From positions 1 through 47,189 of the forward strand of contig NZ_LNUT01000008.1 of the NCBI RefSeq assembly GCF_001512305.1: 47,189 nt of DNA, given 5' to 3'. How positions within the stretch are numbered: the first letter of the stretch is position 1; each line of letters begins with the position of its first letter. Of the stretch, positions 1 to 8,939 are shown piece after piece. This stretch comes from Arthrobacter sp. EPSL27 (GTDB taxonomy: Bacteria; Actinomycetota; Actinomycetes; Actinomycetales; Micrococcaceae). The notes below the pieces were generated by a model. That model saw only the letters and a list, made by a program, of their open reading frames with translations. It was not told where the DNA came from and did not search any database. A program made the position numbers and the translations under genes.

Positions 1-224
1 GCCGGCGGGACCTCCTTGGCGGCCACCACCAGCGGGAGGGGGATTACGACGTCGGCGCGCCGGGTGCGCACGGTGCACTCACCGGCGGTGCGGGCCACGA
101 GCTCGCCCAGGGCATCCGTCACCCCGCCCTCGATCCGGTACCGGACCACCACGCGCGTGCCCAGCTCCGCGGCGGCCAGGAAGGCCCGGGGCGGCTGGGG
201 CGGGAGGGGCGTCGAGGTACTCAC
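1..224 (-). CDS. GNAT-family N-acetyltransferase, N-terminal part (cut by window edge)
   Basis: Only the first 74 codons are inside the window; the gene reads leftward off the edge. The start is GTG at 224-222. The visible product has a short proline-rich start (residues 2-15), then a segment with GTRVVVRYRIEGG, TVRTRR and VVAAKEVPP. That pattern is what I recall for the SH3-like N-terminal domain of the Rv0428c/Cg3035 group of acetyltransferases, which carry a GNAT domain further on. The GNAT domain itself is outside the window, so the family call is an inference from the N-terminus. There is no Shine-Dalgarno; a -10-like TAGGAT lies 6 nt before the GTG, which suggests a leaderless transcript. 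It diverges from fdxA. Confidence 0.6.
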   Translation of the reverse strand, partial: MSTSTPLPPQPPRAFLAAAELGTRVVVRYRIEGGVTDALGELVARTAGECTVRTRRADVVIPLPLVVAAKEVPP

Positions 225-230
225 CTGTAC

Positions 231-236
231 ATCCTA
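231..236 (-). promoter_or_regulatory. -10 element for leaderless GNAT gene
   Basis: On the minus strand TAGGAT is followed by exactly 6 nt (GTACAG) and then the GTG start. The same GTACAG-GTG arrangement is seen before the MgtE-like gene at 21363. Confidence 0.5.
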
Positions 237-390
237 GGTCGGCCGGATCCACGAGTGCGGACGCGTGTGACGCCCGGCTAGGTTCGCGGGAACAGGCTGG
301 GAGATAATAGGCTCAGAAGTCAGCAGCCGGCGCTCAGGCCGGGAGCAGTTATCCGGCCGAGGCCGGAACCAAAGTGGAGAGGCCAGGGAC

Positions 391-717
391 GTGACGTACG
401 TAATCGCGCAGCCGTGTGTAGATGTCAAGGACAAGGCATGTATTGAAGAGTGCCCCGTCGACTGCATCTATGAGGGTGAGCGCTCCCTGTATATCCACCC
501 CGACGAGTGCGTGGACTGCGGTGCCTGCGAGCCGGTCTGCCCCGTCGAGGCCATCTACTACGAGGACGACACCCCCGAGGAATGGGCCGACTACTACAAG
601 GCCAACGTTGAGTTCTTCGACGACCTGGGCTCCCCGGGCGGCGCCGCCAAGGTGGGCAACACCCACACGGACCACCCGATGATCGCCGCCCTCCCGCCGC
701 AGAACCAGGCAAGCTAG
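391..717 (+). CDS. fdxA: 7Fe ferredoxin (3Fe-4S / 4Fe-4S)
   Basis: A 108-residue ferredoxin for one-electron transfer in the cytoplasm. All cysteines of the Azotobacter-FdI-type 7Fe fold are present: C9, C17 and C50 would bind the [3Fe-4S] cluster, and C21, C40, C43 and C46 (CxxCxxC) the [4Fe-4S] cluster; C25 is the free cysteine. The C-terminal half is the usual acidic extension of actinobacterial FdxA/FdxC. The start is GTG at 391, preceded by a purine-rich GGAGAGG. A possible -10 GATAAT lies at 303-308, giving a leader of about 80 nt. dapC follows after 12 nt, an fdxA-dapC pair that is also adjacent in mycobacteria (Rv1177-Rv1178), so the two are probably cotranscribed. Confidence 0.95.
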   Translation: MTYVIAQPCVDVKDKACIEECPVDCIYEGERSLYIHPDECVDCGACEPVCPVEAIYYEDDTPEEWADYYKANVEFFDDLGSPGGAAKVGNTHTDHPMIAALPPQNQAS

Positions 718-729
718 GGCGGGCCGCCG

Positions 730-1878
730 GTGACATCTGCGGTGCGCAGCTTCGGCCTCAGCCTGCCCGACTACCCGTGGGAAGCCCTGGCGCCGTACCT
801 CGCACGGGCCGCCGAGCACCCCGGGGGAGCAGCGAACCTCTCCATCGGCACCCCGGTGGACGACACCCCCGCCGTGGTGCAGGAAGCCCTGCGCGCTGCA
901 GCCAACGCCCCCGGCTACCCCACGGTCCACGGCACCGCCGGGCTCCGGGAAGCGATCGCGGCGTGGTTTGAGCGCCGCCGCGGCGTCCCCGGGCTGGACC
1001 CGCGGGACATCATGCCCACGGTGGGCTCCAAGGAACTGGTGGCCTGGCTGCCGTTCCTGCTCGGCCTCAAGGCCGGCGACGTCGTGGTCCGCCCCACCGT
1101 GGCGTACCCCACCTACGACATCGGCGCCACGTTCGCCGGCGCGGAGCACGTCGCCGCGGACGACCTGGATGAGCTCGACGCCGCCACCCGCGCCCGGGTG
1201 CGCCTGGTCTGGGTCAACTCCCCGGCCAACCCGACCGGCAGCGTCCGCGACGCCGCCTCGCTGCGCCGGTTGGTCCGGCAGGCCCGGGAGATCGGCGCCG
1301 TCGTGGCCTCGGACGAGTGCTACGCCGAACTCGGCTGGGGCGAATGGGATGTCCAGCGCGGCGGCACGCCCGTGCCCAGCATCCTGGACCCCCAGGTCGC
1401 CGAAGGCTCCCACGAGGGCCTTCTGGCCGTGTACTCGCTGAGCAAGCAGTCCAACCTGGCCGGCTACCGCGCCGCGTTCGTGGCCGGGGACCCGGCCATC
1501 ATGGCGAACCTCGTCAACAGCCGCAAGCACGCCGGCATGATCGTTCCCTACCCTGTCCAGGAAGCGATGCGGGTTGCCCTCGGCGACGACGCCCACGTCC
1601 AGGCGCAGAAGGACCTCTACCGGGGCCGCCGGGAACGGATCGTGCCCGCGCTGGAGAAGTTCGGGCTGGCCATCCACGAATCCCGGGCGGGACTGTACCT
1701 GTGGGCCACCGCCGGTGAAGCGACCTGGGATACGGTGGGCCGGCTCGCGGACCGCGGGATCGTGGTGGGCCCGGGCGTGTTCTACGGCGATGCCGGCAAC
1801 GGGTTCGTCCGCGTCGCGCTGACGGCCAGTGACGAGCGGATCGACGCCGCGGCGGACCGCCTGGCCACAGGGCCGTAA
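730..1878 (+). CDS. dapC: Succinyldiaminopimelate transaminase DapC
   Basis: A 382-residue class I/II PLP-dependent aminotransferase. DapC converts N-succinyl-2-amino-6-ketopimelate to N-succinyl-LL-diaminopimelate in the succinylase branch of lysine/DAP synthesis. Visible fold-type I motifs include NSPANPTGS (substrate-side Asn region), VVASDECYAELGW (Asp that pairs with the pyridine nitrogen) and YSLSKQSNLAGYR, in which K239 should form the Schiff base. The length and the position directly after fdxA fit the actinobacterial DapC group rather than ArgD. The GTG start lies 12 nt after the fdxA stop. dapD and dapE, which act either side of it in the pathway, are 5 kb downstream. Other aminotransferase specificities are possible from sequence alone, but context makes DapC likely. 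Confidence 0.88.
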   Translation: MTSAVRSFGLSLPDYPWEALAPYLARAAEHPGGAANLSIGTPVDDTPAVVQEALRAAANAPGYPTVHGTAGLREAIAAWFERRRGVPGLDPRDIMPTVGSKELVAWLPFLLGLKAGDVVVRPTVAYPTYDIGATFAGAEHVAADDLDELDAATRARVRLVWVNSPANPTGSVRDAASLRRLVRQAREIGAVVASDECYAELGWGEWDVQRGGTPVPSILDPQVAEGSHEGLLAVYSLSKQSNLAGYRAAFVAGDPAIMANLVNSRKHAGMIVPYPVQEAMRVALGDDAHVQAQKDLYRGRRERIVPALEKFGLAIHESRAGLYLWATAGEATWDTVGRLADRGIVVGPGVFYGDAGNGFVRVALTASDERIDAAADRLATGP

Positions 1879-2106
1879 CAATGATGTGACGCGTACCACA
1901 ACGGGCGCGTTTTGGCCGGTTCCGGAGGGCCTTGGATTAGTGCCACCCGGAAACTGCCGGTAGTTTTTAACTGACTATCAATGGTGGCTTTCCACAAGAA
2001 GGCAGCGCAGCCGTTGGAATCCGTGTCTAAAACAGGTTCCGTGGGCGGCTTCACCAGAAGTTGGACCAGCTTTCTACAGGGGCCCCGATGCCCCAGAGGA
2101 GACTCC

Positions 2107-3390
<1,284 letters not shown>

Positions 3391-3418
3391 CACCGCAGGC
3401 AGCGTAAGCGCCAAAAGT

Positions 3419-3466
3419 ACGACGCCGGCCGCTCACCTTACGGGGTGCGCGGCCGGCGTCGTTTGC
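3419..3466 (+). terminator. Intrinsic terminator after gltA
   Basis: A perfect 14-bp inverted repeat, ACGACGCCGGCCGC (3419-3432) with its complement at 3449-3462, 16-nt loop, followed by a short T run. It lies 29 nt after the gltA stop. Confidence 0.8.
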
Positions 3467-3565
3467 GTTCGAATCCCGGGCGTTAGGGAGCATTTGTGCA
3501 GGTCAGCTGCCTGTCCGACGGTGTGGCCCGGCACCGTTCGGGCACATCCGTGCTAAAAAAGACGA

Positions 3566-4216
3566 ATGCCCAAATTTGTCGACGCCGCCTTGCGGCGCCA
3601 GGAAGTGGTCGAAGCGGTCTTCCGGATCGTCGCAGCAGACGGACTCGAGCGGGCCTCGCTCCGCGAGGTCGCGGACGAGGCCGAACTGGCCGTCGGATCG
3701 GTCCGCCACTACTTCGCCAGCAGTGATGAGCTCCTGGCACACTCCTTCGGAGTGGTCGTGGACCGGATCGTCCACCGGCTGACGGCCGCCGACGACCGTC
3801 TCGCGGACGCGGAGCCCGGCACCCCGGAGCACCACGAGGGCGTGTTAACCCTGCTGGGCGAGCTGCTTCCGCTCGACGAGGAACGCGCGGTGGATGCCTG
3901 CGTCTGGATGGCCTTCAAGAACGCGGCAAGGACCAAGCCGTTCCTGGCCGCCGAGGCCGACCGGAGCCACCGCGCCGTGGCCGCGGTGGTGGGCCGGCTC
4001 GTGATGGAGCTGTCGGCCGGGGCAGGTTCAGCGGACGGCGCAGGGGACACCCTGAACCAGCAGCGGCTGGTGACCGAGGCGGAGCGCCTGCTGGCCACCC
4101 TCGACGGGCTCACCATGCACGCCCTGCTGCAGCCCGAATGGATGACAGCACAGATGTGCCGGGACGTGTTGGAGTCCCATCTCACCGGGCTGGCCAGCTA
4201 CGCTGGCAGCCATTAA
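3566..4216 (+). CDS. TetR/AcrR-family transcriptional regulator
   Basis: A 216-residue one-component repressor. The N-terminal helix-turn-helix is clear: RRQEVVEAVFRIVAADGLERASLREVADEAELAVGSVRHYF (about residues 9-50), followed by SSDELLAHSF as in BetI-like regulators, then an all-helical ligand domain with a C-terminal dimerisation part. The ligand is unknown. A perfect 6+6 palindrome, TTAACG-TG-CGTTAA, overlaps the stop codon and sits in front of the next gene, and could be an operator for this or another regulator. The start ATG has no clear Shine-Dalgarno; an A-rich element (TAAAAA) lies close before it. Target genes cannot be deduced. Confidence 0.85.
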   Translation: MPKFVDAALRRQEVVEAVFRIVAADGLERASLREVADEAELAVGSVRHYFASSDELLAHSFGVVVDRIVHRLTAADDRLADAEPGTPEHHEGVLTLLGELLPLDEERAVDACVWMAFKNAARTKPFLAAEADRSHRAVAAVVGRLVMELSAGAGSADGAGDTLNQQRLVTEAERLLATLDGLTMHALLQPEWMTAQMCRDVLESHLTGLASYAGSH

Positions 4217-4227
4217 CGTGCGTTAAC
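4214..4227. promoter_or_regulatory. Palindrome TTAACG-TG-CGTTAA, possible operator
   Basis: Perfect 6-bp arms around a 2-nt centre. It starts at the TetR stop codon and is followed by a -10-like TACACT before the gene at 4274. Its AT content contrasts with the surroundings. An operator role is inferred. Confidence 0.35.
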
Positions 4228-4273
4228 TTGAGGAATACACTGGGAACGTACGTCTTGCCAAGGAGGCAGTTGG

Positions 4274-4885
4274 ATGCACCACACAGGCGGGCCGGGCTGG
4301 CGGATCACCATGGACACTTCGGGTCCGATGCTCATTGCACTTTACATTCGCGACGCCGCCGGCCTGGACAGTGCCGGCCACCCGGCCCTGAGCCACGCGT
4401 CTCCAAAGATCCGCCCCACGGACCACACCCATCTCATTGCCGAGGTGGGAGGCGTCAGCGCGCTCAAGACTGAGTGGGAAGCCTGGTGGGAGCAGATCCT
4501 GAAGGCGCACCCCGAGATGTCACCGGAACTGGGCCCGCCCGGCTTCCGCAGCTTCAGCAATTCACCCGCCCTCCGGCGCGTGCTGCAGGCACACTTCGGT
4601 GCCGCCCTGTCCTGGGCGCGGGAACGACGCGGGGAGTACCTGGCCCTGGAAGCCGAACGCGAAGCCGCCGGCGGGGTGGGGCTGCTGCAGGACATGGTGG
4701 ATGACCGGCTGCTTGAGGTGGGCCGGGCCGCCAACGACTTCACCCTGACCATCATTGAACTGCCCCTCGCCGAGCCCCGGGCGTGGTACCTGGAGCCGGA
4801 CAAGATCATCATGAGTTCGGACCTGTTGTCCCAGCCGGAGCTCTTCCGCAGCTACGTGCAGCCTGTGGTGGACCTACTCGTCTGA
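4274..4885 (+). CDS. Conserved hypothetical protein, 203 aa
   Basis: I do not recognise a characterised family. The start ATG has a good AAGGAGG about 8 nt upstream. The protein appears cytosolic: no signal peptide or membrane segment is visible. It is moderately acidic, with many Trp residues in the middle (TEWEAWWEQIL, about residues 65-78) and a helical, Glu/Arg-rich segment (about 110-140). The C-terminal part, FTLTIIELPLAEPRAWYLEPDKIIMSSDLL, reads like a mixed alpha/beta domain. It is downstream of the TetR gene and may be under the palindrome at 4214-4227. It converges with and overlaps the next gene by 12 nt. No function is proposed. Confidence 0.75.
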   Translation: MHHTGGPGWRITMDTSGPMLIALYIRDAAGLDSAGHPALSHASPKIRPTDHTHLIAEVGGVSALKTEWEAWWEQILKAHPEMSPELGPPGFRSFSNSPALRRVLQAHFGAALSWARERRGEYLALEAEREAAGGVGLLQDMVDDRLLEVGRAANDFTLTIIELPLAEPRAWYLEPDKIIMSSDLLSQPELFRSYVQPVVDLLV

Positions 4886-5722
4886 ACCCGCGACGGTAAT
4901 CCGCACCTGCCCCGCCGGCACCCCGGCGGGCTGCCAGCCGTTGCGGTCCGCCCGCGTCCAGCCGAGCCCCTCCGCCTGGACCTCCGTGATGGACAGGCCC
5001 TTGGCGTTGGCCACCGCCCAGTGCGCCAAGGCCCAAGCCCTCTCGCCCTCGGCGTCCAGCACCAGGGTGCTGCCCTCGGTGGTGGCGGACACGCCGCCGA
5101 ACGCGGCCGACAGCCGCTCCTCCACCGCGGCAGGGTCACCTGCGGTGTCGGGGGCGCGGAGCGAGCAGTCCAGGCCGGCGGGGGTGTGGCCGGCCAGGGC
5201 CGACGCGAAGGCCCGTCCCATCGCCTCGTGCTGGGCATAGGCATCGGGGTATGCGGAGCGCTGGACGCGCTGCGCGGCGACAGTGATGTCCAGGCCCTCA
5301 TAGCCGGGGACTTTCACCAAAGCGTCGTAGAACGCGTTGGTCGCGTGGTACGGGTCCATCACCTGATCCGAGGTACCCCAGCCCTGCGAGGGGCGCTGCT
5401 GGAAGAGCCCGCGGGAATCCGGCCCGGCCTGGTCGCCGTGGCCGATGTTCCGGATCTTGGATTCCTGCATGGCCGTGGCCAGCGCGATGCTGGCGGCGCG
5501 GGCCGGGAGCCCGCGGCGGACGGCGACGGCGGTGATCAGGCCCGCGTTCGCGGCCTGGTCGGTCGCGAGTTCGGCGCTGCCCGCGCCGTCCGCCGTGCAG
5601 CGTTCGGTGATCAGGACCTCCGAACGCTGCACGAATGCCACCGCCGTGTAGACCCCGCCGGCGACCATTGCCAGGGTCAGCAGCAGCACGATCCGCCGGC
5701 GCAGGCTGCCTTTGCGTGCCAC
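4874..5722 (-). CDS. Membrane-anchored lytic-transglycosylase-like protein
   Basis: A 282-residue protein with a basic start and one membrane helix (about residues 10-30), so the rest is probably outside the membrane. Residues 80-115 contain ALATAMQESK, then DSRGLFQQRPSQGWGT. This resembles the lysozyme-like SLT fold, in which the Glu of an ES motif (here E87) is catalytic and is followed by a GLxQ motif. Actinobacterial homologues are usually annotated as hypothetical or, doubtfully, as heavy-metal transporters. The C-terminal 100 residues contain an LDAEGERAWALAHWAVANA region. A role in cell-wall turnover is inferred and not shown. It overlaps the convergent gene at 4274-4885 by 12 nt. Confidence 0.7.
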   Translation of the reverse strand: MARKGSLRRRIVLLLTLAMVAGGVYTAVAFVQRSEVLITERCTADGAGSAELATDQAANAGLITAVAVRRGLPARAASIALATAMQESKIRNIGHGDQAGPDSRGLFQQRPSQGWGTSDQVMDPYHATNAFYDALVKVPGYEGLDITVAAQRVQRSAYPDAYAQHEAMGRAFASALAGHTPAGLDCSLRAPDTAGDPAAVEERLSAAFGGVSATTEGSTLVLDAEGERAWALAHWAVANAKGLSITEVQAEGLGWTRADRNGWQPAGVPAGQVRITVAGSDE

Positions 5723-5790
5723 GAAACTACTCCCTCAGGCCCGTCCGGGCCGGTACATTCTACAAACGGGTCAGGCTGGGCGCGGCAGCC

Positions 5791-6801
5791 TTAGTTGGCG
5801 TGCAGGGCCTCGTTGAGTTCCACGGTCTGGCCCTTGCGGGGGAGGACCTCAACTTCACCGGTGGAGGAGTTGCGGCGGAAGAGCAGGTTCGGCACGCCGG
5901 AGAGTTCCACGGCCTTGACGATCTGGCTGGTGTCCTCCCCGTCGGCGTCCTTGGCGCCGACGACGCGGACCCGGGTGCCGGCCGTAACGTAGAGGCCGGC
6001 CTCCACGACGGAGTCGTCGCCGATGCTGATGCCAACGCCCGAGTTGGCGCCCAGCAGGACGCGTTCGCCGAGGGAGATCTTTTCCTTGCCGCCGCCGGAC
6101 AGGGTGCCCATGATCGAGGCGCCGCCGCCGACGTCGGACCCGTCACCGGTGACCACACCGGCGGAGATGCGGCCTTCCACCATGGACGTGCCGAGGGTGC
6201 CCGCGTTGAAGTTCACGAACCCTTCGTGCATCACGGTGGTGCCCTCGGCCAGGTGCGCGCCCAGGCGGACCCGGTCGGCGTCGGCGATGCGCACGCCGGA
6301 GGGAATGACGTAGTCCACCATGCGCGGGAACTTGTCCACGCCGTACACGGTGACGGCGCCGCGCCGGCGCAGCCGGGCGCGGGTCAGTTCGAAGCCTTCG
6401 ACGGCCGCGGGGCCGAAGTTGGTCCACACCACGTTGGGGAGCTTGCCGAAGATCCCGTCGAGGTTGATGGTGTTGGGCTGTACCAGCCGGTGCGAGAGCA
6501 GGTGCAGGCGCAGGTAGGCGTCCGCTGTGTCCGCGGGCGCCTCGTCGAGGTTGATCTGGGCGAAGACGACCTTCTGCTCGGTGCCCCGGTCGGCGTCGTC
6601 GCCGGTTTCGGCGATGGCCAGGAGGGACTGGTCCGCGTTGGCCACGTCGCGGAGGTTTTCCGCCGCGGTTCCGAGCGCCGGTGCCGGGAACCAGACATCC
6701 AGCACGGTGGCGTCCCCGTCGCCGGTGGCGATCGTGGCGACTCCGTAACCATAGGCGGAGCGGTTGTCTGCGGGCACGGCGGAAGAAGCGGTTTCAGTCA
6801 T
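5791..6801 (-). CDS. dapD: 2,3,4,5-tetrahydropyridine-2,6-dicarboxylate N-succinyltransferase
   Basis: A 336-residue DapD of the actinobacterial type. It transfers succinyl from succinyl-CoA to tetrahydrodipicolinate in DAP/lysine synthesis. The middle and C-terminal parts show hexapeptide repeats of a left-handed beta-helix (for example ISAGVVTGDGSDVGGGASIMGTL and VLLGANSGVGISIGDDSVV), with VRLGAHLAEGTTVMHEGFVNFNAGTLG in the active-site region. The start is ATG at 6801-6799; longer in-frame extensions run into dapE and are unlikely. A -10-like TAGACT 7 nt before the ATG indicates a leaderless transcript. It diverges from dapE with only 61 nt between the starts. Confidence 0.93.
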   Translation of the reverse strand: MTETASSAVPADNRSAYGYGVATIATGDGDATVLDVWFPAPALGTAAENLRDVANADQSLLAIAETGDDADRGTEQKVVFAQINLDEAPADTADAYLRLHLLSHRLVQPNTINLDGIFGKLPNVVWTNFGPAAVEGFELTRARLRRRGAVTVYGVDKFPRMVDYVIPSGVRIADADRVRLGAHLAEGTTVMHEGFVNFNAGTLGTSMVEGRISAGVVTGDGSDVGGGASIMGTLSGGGKEKISLGERVLLGANSGVGISIGDDSVVEAGLYVTAGTRVRVVGAKDADGEDTSQIVKAVELSGVPNLLFRRNSSTGEVEVLPRKGQTVELNEALHAN

Positions 6802-6808
6802 GCCCCCA

Positions 6809-6814
6809 AGTCTA
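6809..6814 (-). promoter_or_regulatory. -10 element for leaderless dapD
   Basis: TAGACT on the minus strand, 7 nt before the dapD ATG; no Shine-Dalgarno is present. Confidence 0.5.
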
Positions 6815-6850
6815 TAGACGGCGTCCGCGGTGCCTGAAACTGAAGACCGA

Positions 6851-6856
6851 TAAAGT
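6851..6856 (+). promoter_or_regulatory. -10 element for leaderless dapE
   Basis: TAAAGT followed by GGGATG and then GTG. The 6-nt spacing favours GTG at 6863 as start over the ATG at 6860. Confidence 0.5.
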
Positions 6857-6862
6857 GGGATG

Positions 6863-8014
6863 GTGACTGCCCCGGACCTGACCCCGCACCCCACTGCCCG
6901 CCCCGCCGCCACACGCCTGGACCTGCGCCAGGACGTGGCGCTGCTGACCGCCCGGCTCATCGACATCTACAGTGTCTCCGGGTCGGAGGGGGAGCTGGCC
7001 GACGCCGTGGAGCACGCCCTCCGCGCCATCCCGCAGCTGGAGCTGGTCCGCGACGGCGACTCCATCATCGCCCGCACCAACCTCGGCCGTGCCGAGCGGG
7101 TCATCCTCGCCGGGCACCTGGACACCGTGCCGCTGCCCACCACTGAGGGGTCCCTGGGCACCGTCCCGTCCTACTGGCCGTCCGGGGCGCCCGGCGAGGG
7201 GGCCCTTTACGGCCGCGGCGCCACCGACATGAAGGGCGGGGTCGCCGTACAGCTGGCCCTGGCCGCCGGCCTGTTCGACGGCGGGGCGGAGCCGGACCGG
7301 GACGTCACGTTCGTCTTCTACGACCACGAGGAGGTCGAGGCGGTCAAGAGCGGGCTTGGCCGGCTGGTCCGGAACCACGGCAGCCTGCTTGGCGGGGACT
7401 TCGCGATCCTGCTGGAACCCACCCACGGAACGGTGGAGGGCGGGTGCAACGGCACCATCCGGTTCGAGGCGACCACCTCCGGCGAGGCCGCGCATTCCGC
7501 CCGGGCGTGGATGGGCAGCAACGCGATCCACGCGGCCGCCCCCATCCTGGCCCGGCTGGCAACCTACGAGCCGCGGACCGTCACCGTGGACGGCCTGGAC
7601 TACCGGGAAAGCCTCAACGCCGTGAAGATCAACGGCGGGACCGCCGGCAACGTCATCCCGGACCGGTGCGTCGTGGAGATCAACTACCGCTTCGCCCCGG
7701 ACAAGACCCCGGACCAGGCGGAGCAGCACGTGCAGGAACTGCTGGAAGGGTTCGACGTTGTCCGGACCGACAGTGCCGCCGGCGCCCGGCCAGGACTCAA
7801 CCACCCCGCCGCGGCGTCCTTTGTGGCCGCCGTCGGTGCCGCGCCGAAGCCCAAGTACGGCTGGACCGACGTCGCGCGGTTCAGTGAACTCGGCATCCCG
7901 GCGGTGAACTTCGGGCCCGGGGACCCGCTGCTGGCGCACAAGGACAACGAACATGTTGAGGCTGACGCGGTCCGCGAATGCCTGCGCGTGCTGCGGAGCT
8001 GGCTCGCCGCCTGA
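6863..8014 (+). CDS. dapE: Succinyl-diaminopimelate desuccinylase
   Basis: A 383-residue M20-family di-zinc amidohydrolase that releases succinate from N-succinyl-LL-DAP, the step after DapC. Metal-site motifs are visible in order: LAGHLDTVP (His and catalytic Asp), GRGATDMKGG (bridging Asp), YDHEEVEA (catalytic and ligand Glu), then LLEPTHGTVEGG and LLAHKDNEHV near the C-terminus with the last His. The dimerisation domain occupies about residues 190-300. GTG 6863 was preferred to the adjacent ATG 6860 because the -10-like TAAAGT is exactly 6 nt before it. The gene is divergent from dapD and ends at a strong terminator. Confidence 0.93.
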   Translation: MTAPDLTPHPTARPAATRLDLRQDVALLTARLIDIYSVSGSEGELADAVEHALRAIPQLELVRDGDSIIARTNLGRAERVILAGHLDTVPLPTTEGSLGTVPSYWPSGAPGEGALYGRGATDMKGGVAVQLALAAGLFDGGAEPDRDVTFVFYDHEEVEAVKSGLGRLVRNHGSLLGGDFAILLEPTHGTVEGGCNGTIRFEATTSGEAAHSARAWMGSNAIHAAAPILARLATYEPRTVTVDGLDYRESLNAVKINGGTAGNVIPDRCVVEINYRFAPDKTPDQAEQHVQELLEGFDVVRTDSAAGARPGLNHPAAASFVAAVGAAPKPKYGWTDVARFSELGIPAVNFGPGDPLLAHKDNEHVEADAVRECLRVLRSWLAA

Positions 8015-8053
8015 GTCCGCAGGCGGGCCGGCGGTAAGAGAGCCGCCAACGCA

Positions 8054-8090
8054 AAAGGTCCGGAACCCCCGTGCGGGGTTCCGGACCTTT
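8054..8090. terminator. Bidirectional terminator between dapE and gluD
   Basis: A perfect 16-bp stem (AAAGGTCCGGAACCCC, 8054-8069, with its complement at 8075-8090) and a 5-nt loop. The A run on one side and T run on the other let it serve both convergent operons. Confidence 0.9.
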
Positions 8091-8105
8091 CGTGTGAGCG
8101 GGGAC

Positions 8106-8939
8106 CTACTTGGCCGGGATCCCCGCGACGGGGGCGTGGGCCATGCCGCCGGCGGTCTTCCTTGAGCCGCGCTTCTCGATCCAGATCGCAAGCCGGGAGA
8201 CGGAGAAGTTGATGGCGATGTAGATCGCCGCCGCCACGAAGAACACCGGGAACAGGTAGTCCGGGCCGAGGAAGTCGGCCATGATCTGCACTTTGCGGAG
8301 CAGTTCCTCGTAGGACACGATGTAGCCCAGCGAGGTGTCCTTCAGCAGCACCACGAGCTGTGCCACGAGGGACGGCAGCATGCGCCGGATCGCCTGGGGG
8401 AGCTCGATGCTCCGGCGGGACGCGAAGCTGGTCAGGCCGATCGCGAGGCCGGCTTCACGCTGGCCCTTGGGCAGGGACTGGATGCCGGCACGGATGATCT
8501 CGGCGAAGATCGCCGAGTTGTAGAGCACCAGGCCGGCGACGACGGCGGTGAACGAACCGGTCGCGAACACCAGCAGCACAAAGAACATCATCAGGACCAC
8601 GGGCATGCCGCGCAGGAATTCCAGCACGATGCGGGTGGGGATCCGGACCCAGGCGATGTCGGAGATGCGCATCAGGCAGAGCACCAGGCCCAGCGGGAAC
8701 GCGATGACGGCGGCGACCGCCGCGGCGGTCAGGGTCGCGCCGATGCCGTTGCCGATCAGCACCCAGACGTCGGGAATCTGGAAGACGGCCCACCGTTCGG
8801 GCTCGAAGATACCCTGCTGGGCGAGGGTGGCGACGGCAAACCAGAGCAGTCCGGCGATCGCGATGACGCCGATGACGGAGCCGATCAGGGAAACGCGGCG
8901 GGCCTTGGGGCCGGGGACGTCGTAAAGGACGGAGCTCAT
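8106..8939 (-). CDS. gluD: Glutamate ABC transporter permease (GluD-like)
   Basis: A 277-residue inner-membrane permease of the His/Glu/Gln/Arg/opine family (PAAT). The N-terminal hydrophobic segment (about residues 18-40) is followed by the BPD_transp_1 domain with further membrane helices. The EAA loop that docks with the ATPase reads GQREAGLAIGLTSFASRRSIELPQAIRRMLP. Its ATG overlaps the gluC stop by 4 nt (ATGA), so the two permeases are translationally coupled and likely form a heterodimer. The last gene of the operon, it ends before the bidirectional terminator. Substrate is inferred from the gluABCD arrangement; glutamine or another polar amino acid is possible. Confidence 0.88.
   Translation of the reverse strand: MSSVLYDVPGPKARRVSLIGSVIGVIAIAGLLWFAVATLAQQGIFEPERWAVFQIPDVWVLIGNGIGATLTAAAVAAVIAFPLGLVLCLMRISDIAWVRIPTRIVLEFLRGMPVVLMMFFVLLVFATGSFTAVVAGLVLYNSAIFAEIIRAGIQSLPKGQREAGLAIGLTSFASRRSIELPQAIRRMLPSLVAQLVVLLKDTSLGYIVSYEELLRKVQIMADFLGPDYLFPVFFVAAAIYIAINFSVSRLAIWIEKRGSRKTAGGMAHAPVAGIPAK

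Noticed and set aside
349..1899. 516-residue open frame on the minus strand opposite fdxA and dapC
   Set aside because: Low-complexity Gly/Arg/Val composition typical of antisense frames in GC-rich DNA; the plus-strand genes are certain.
1981..2106. In-frame 42-codon upstream extension of gltA
   Set aside because: No RBS or leaderless spacing and no similarity to citrate synthases; GAGGAG before ATG 2107 fits the family start.
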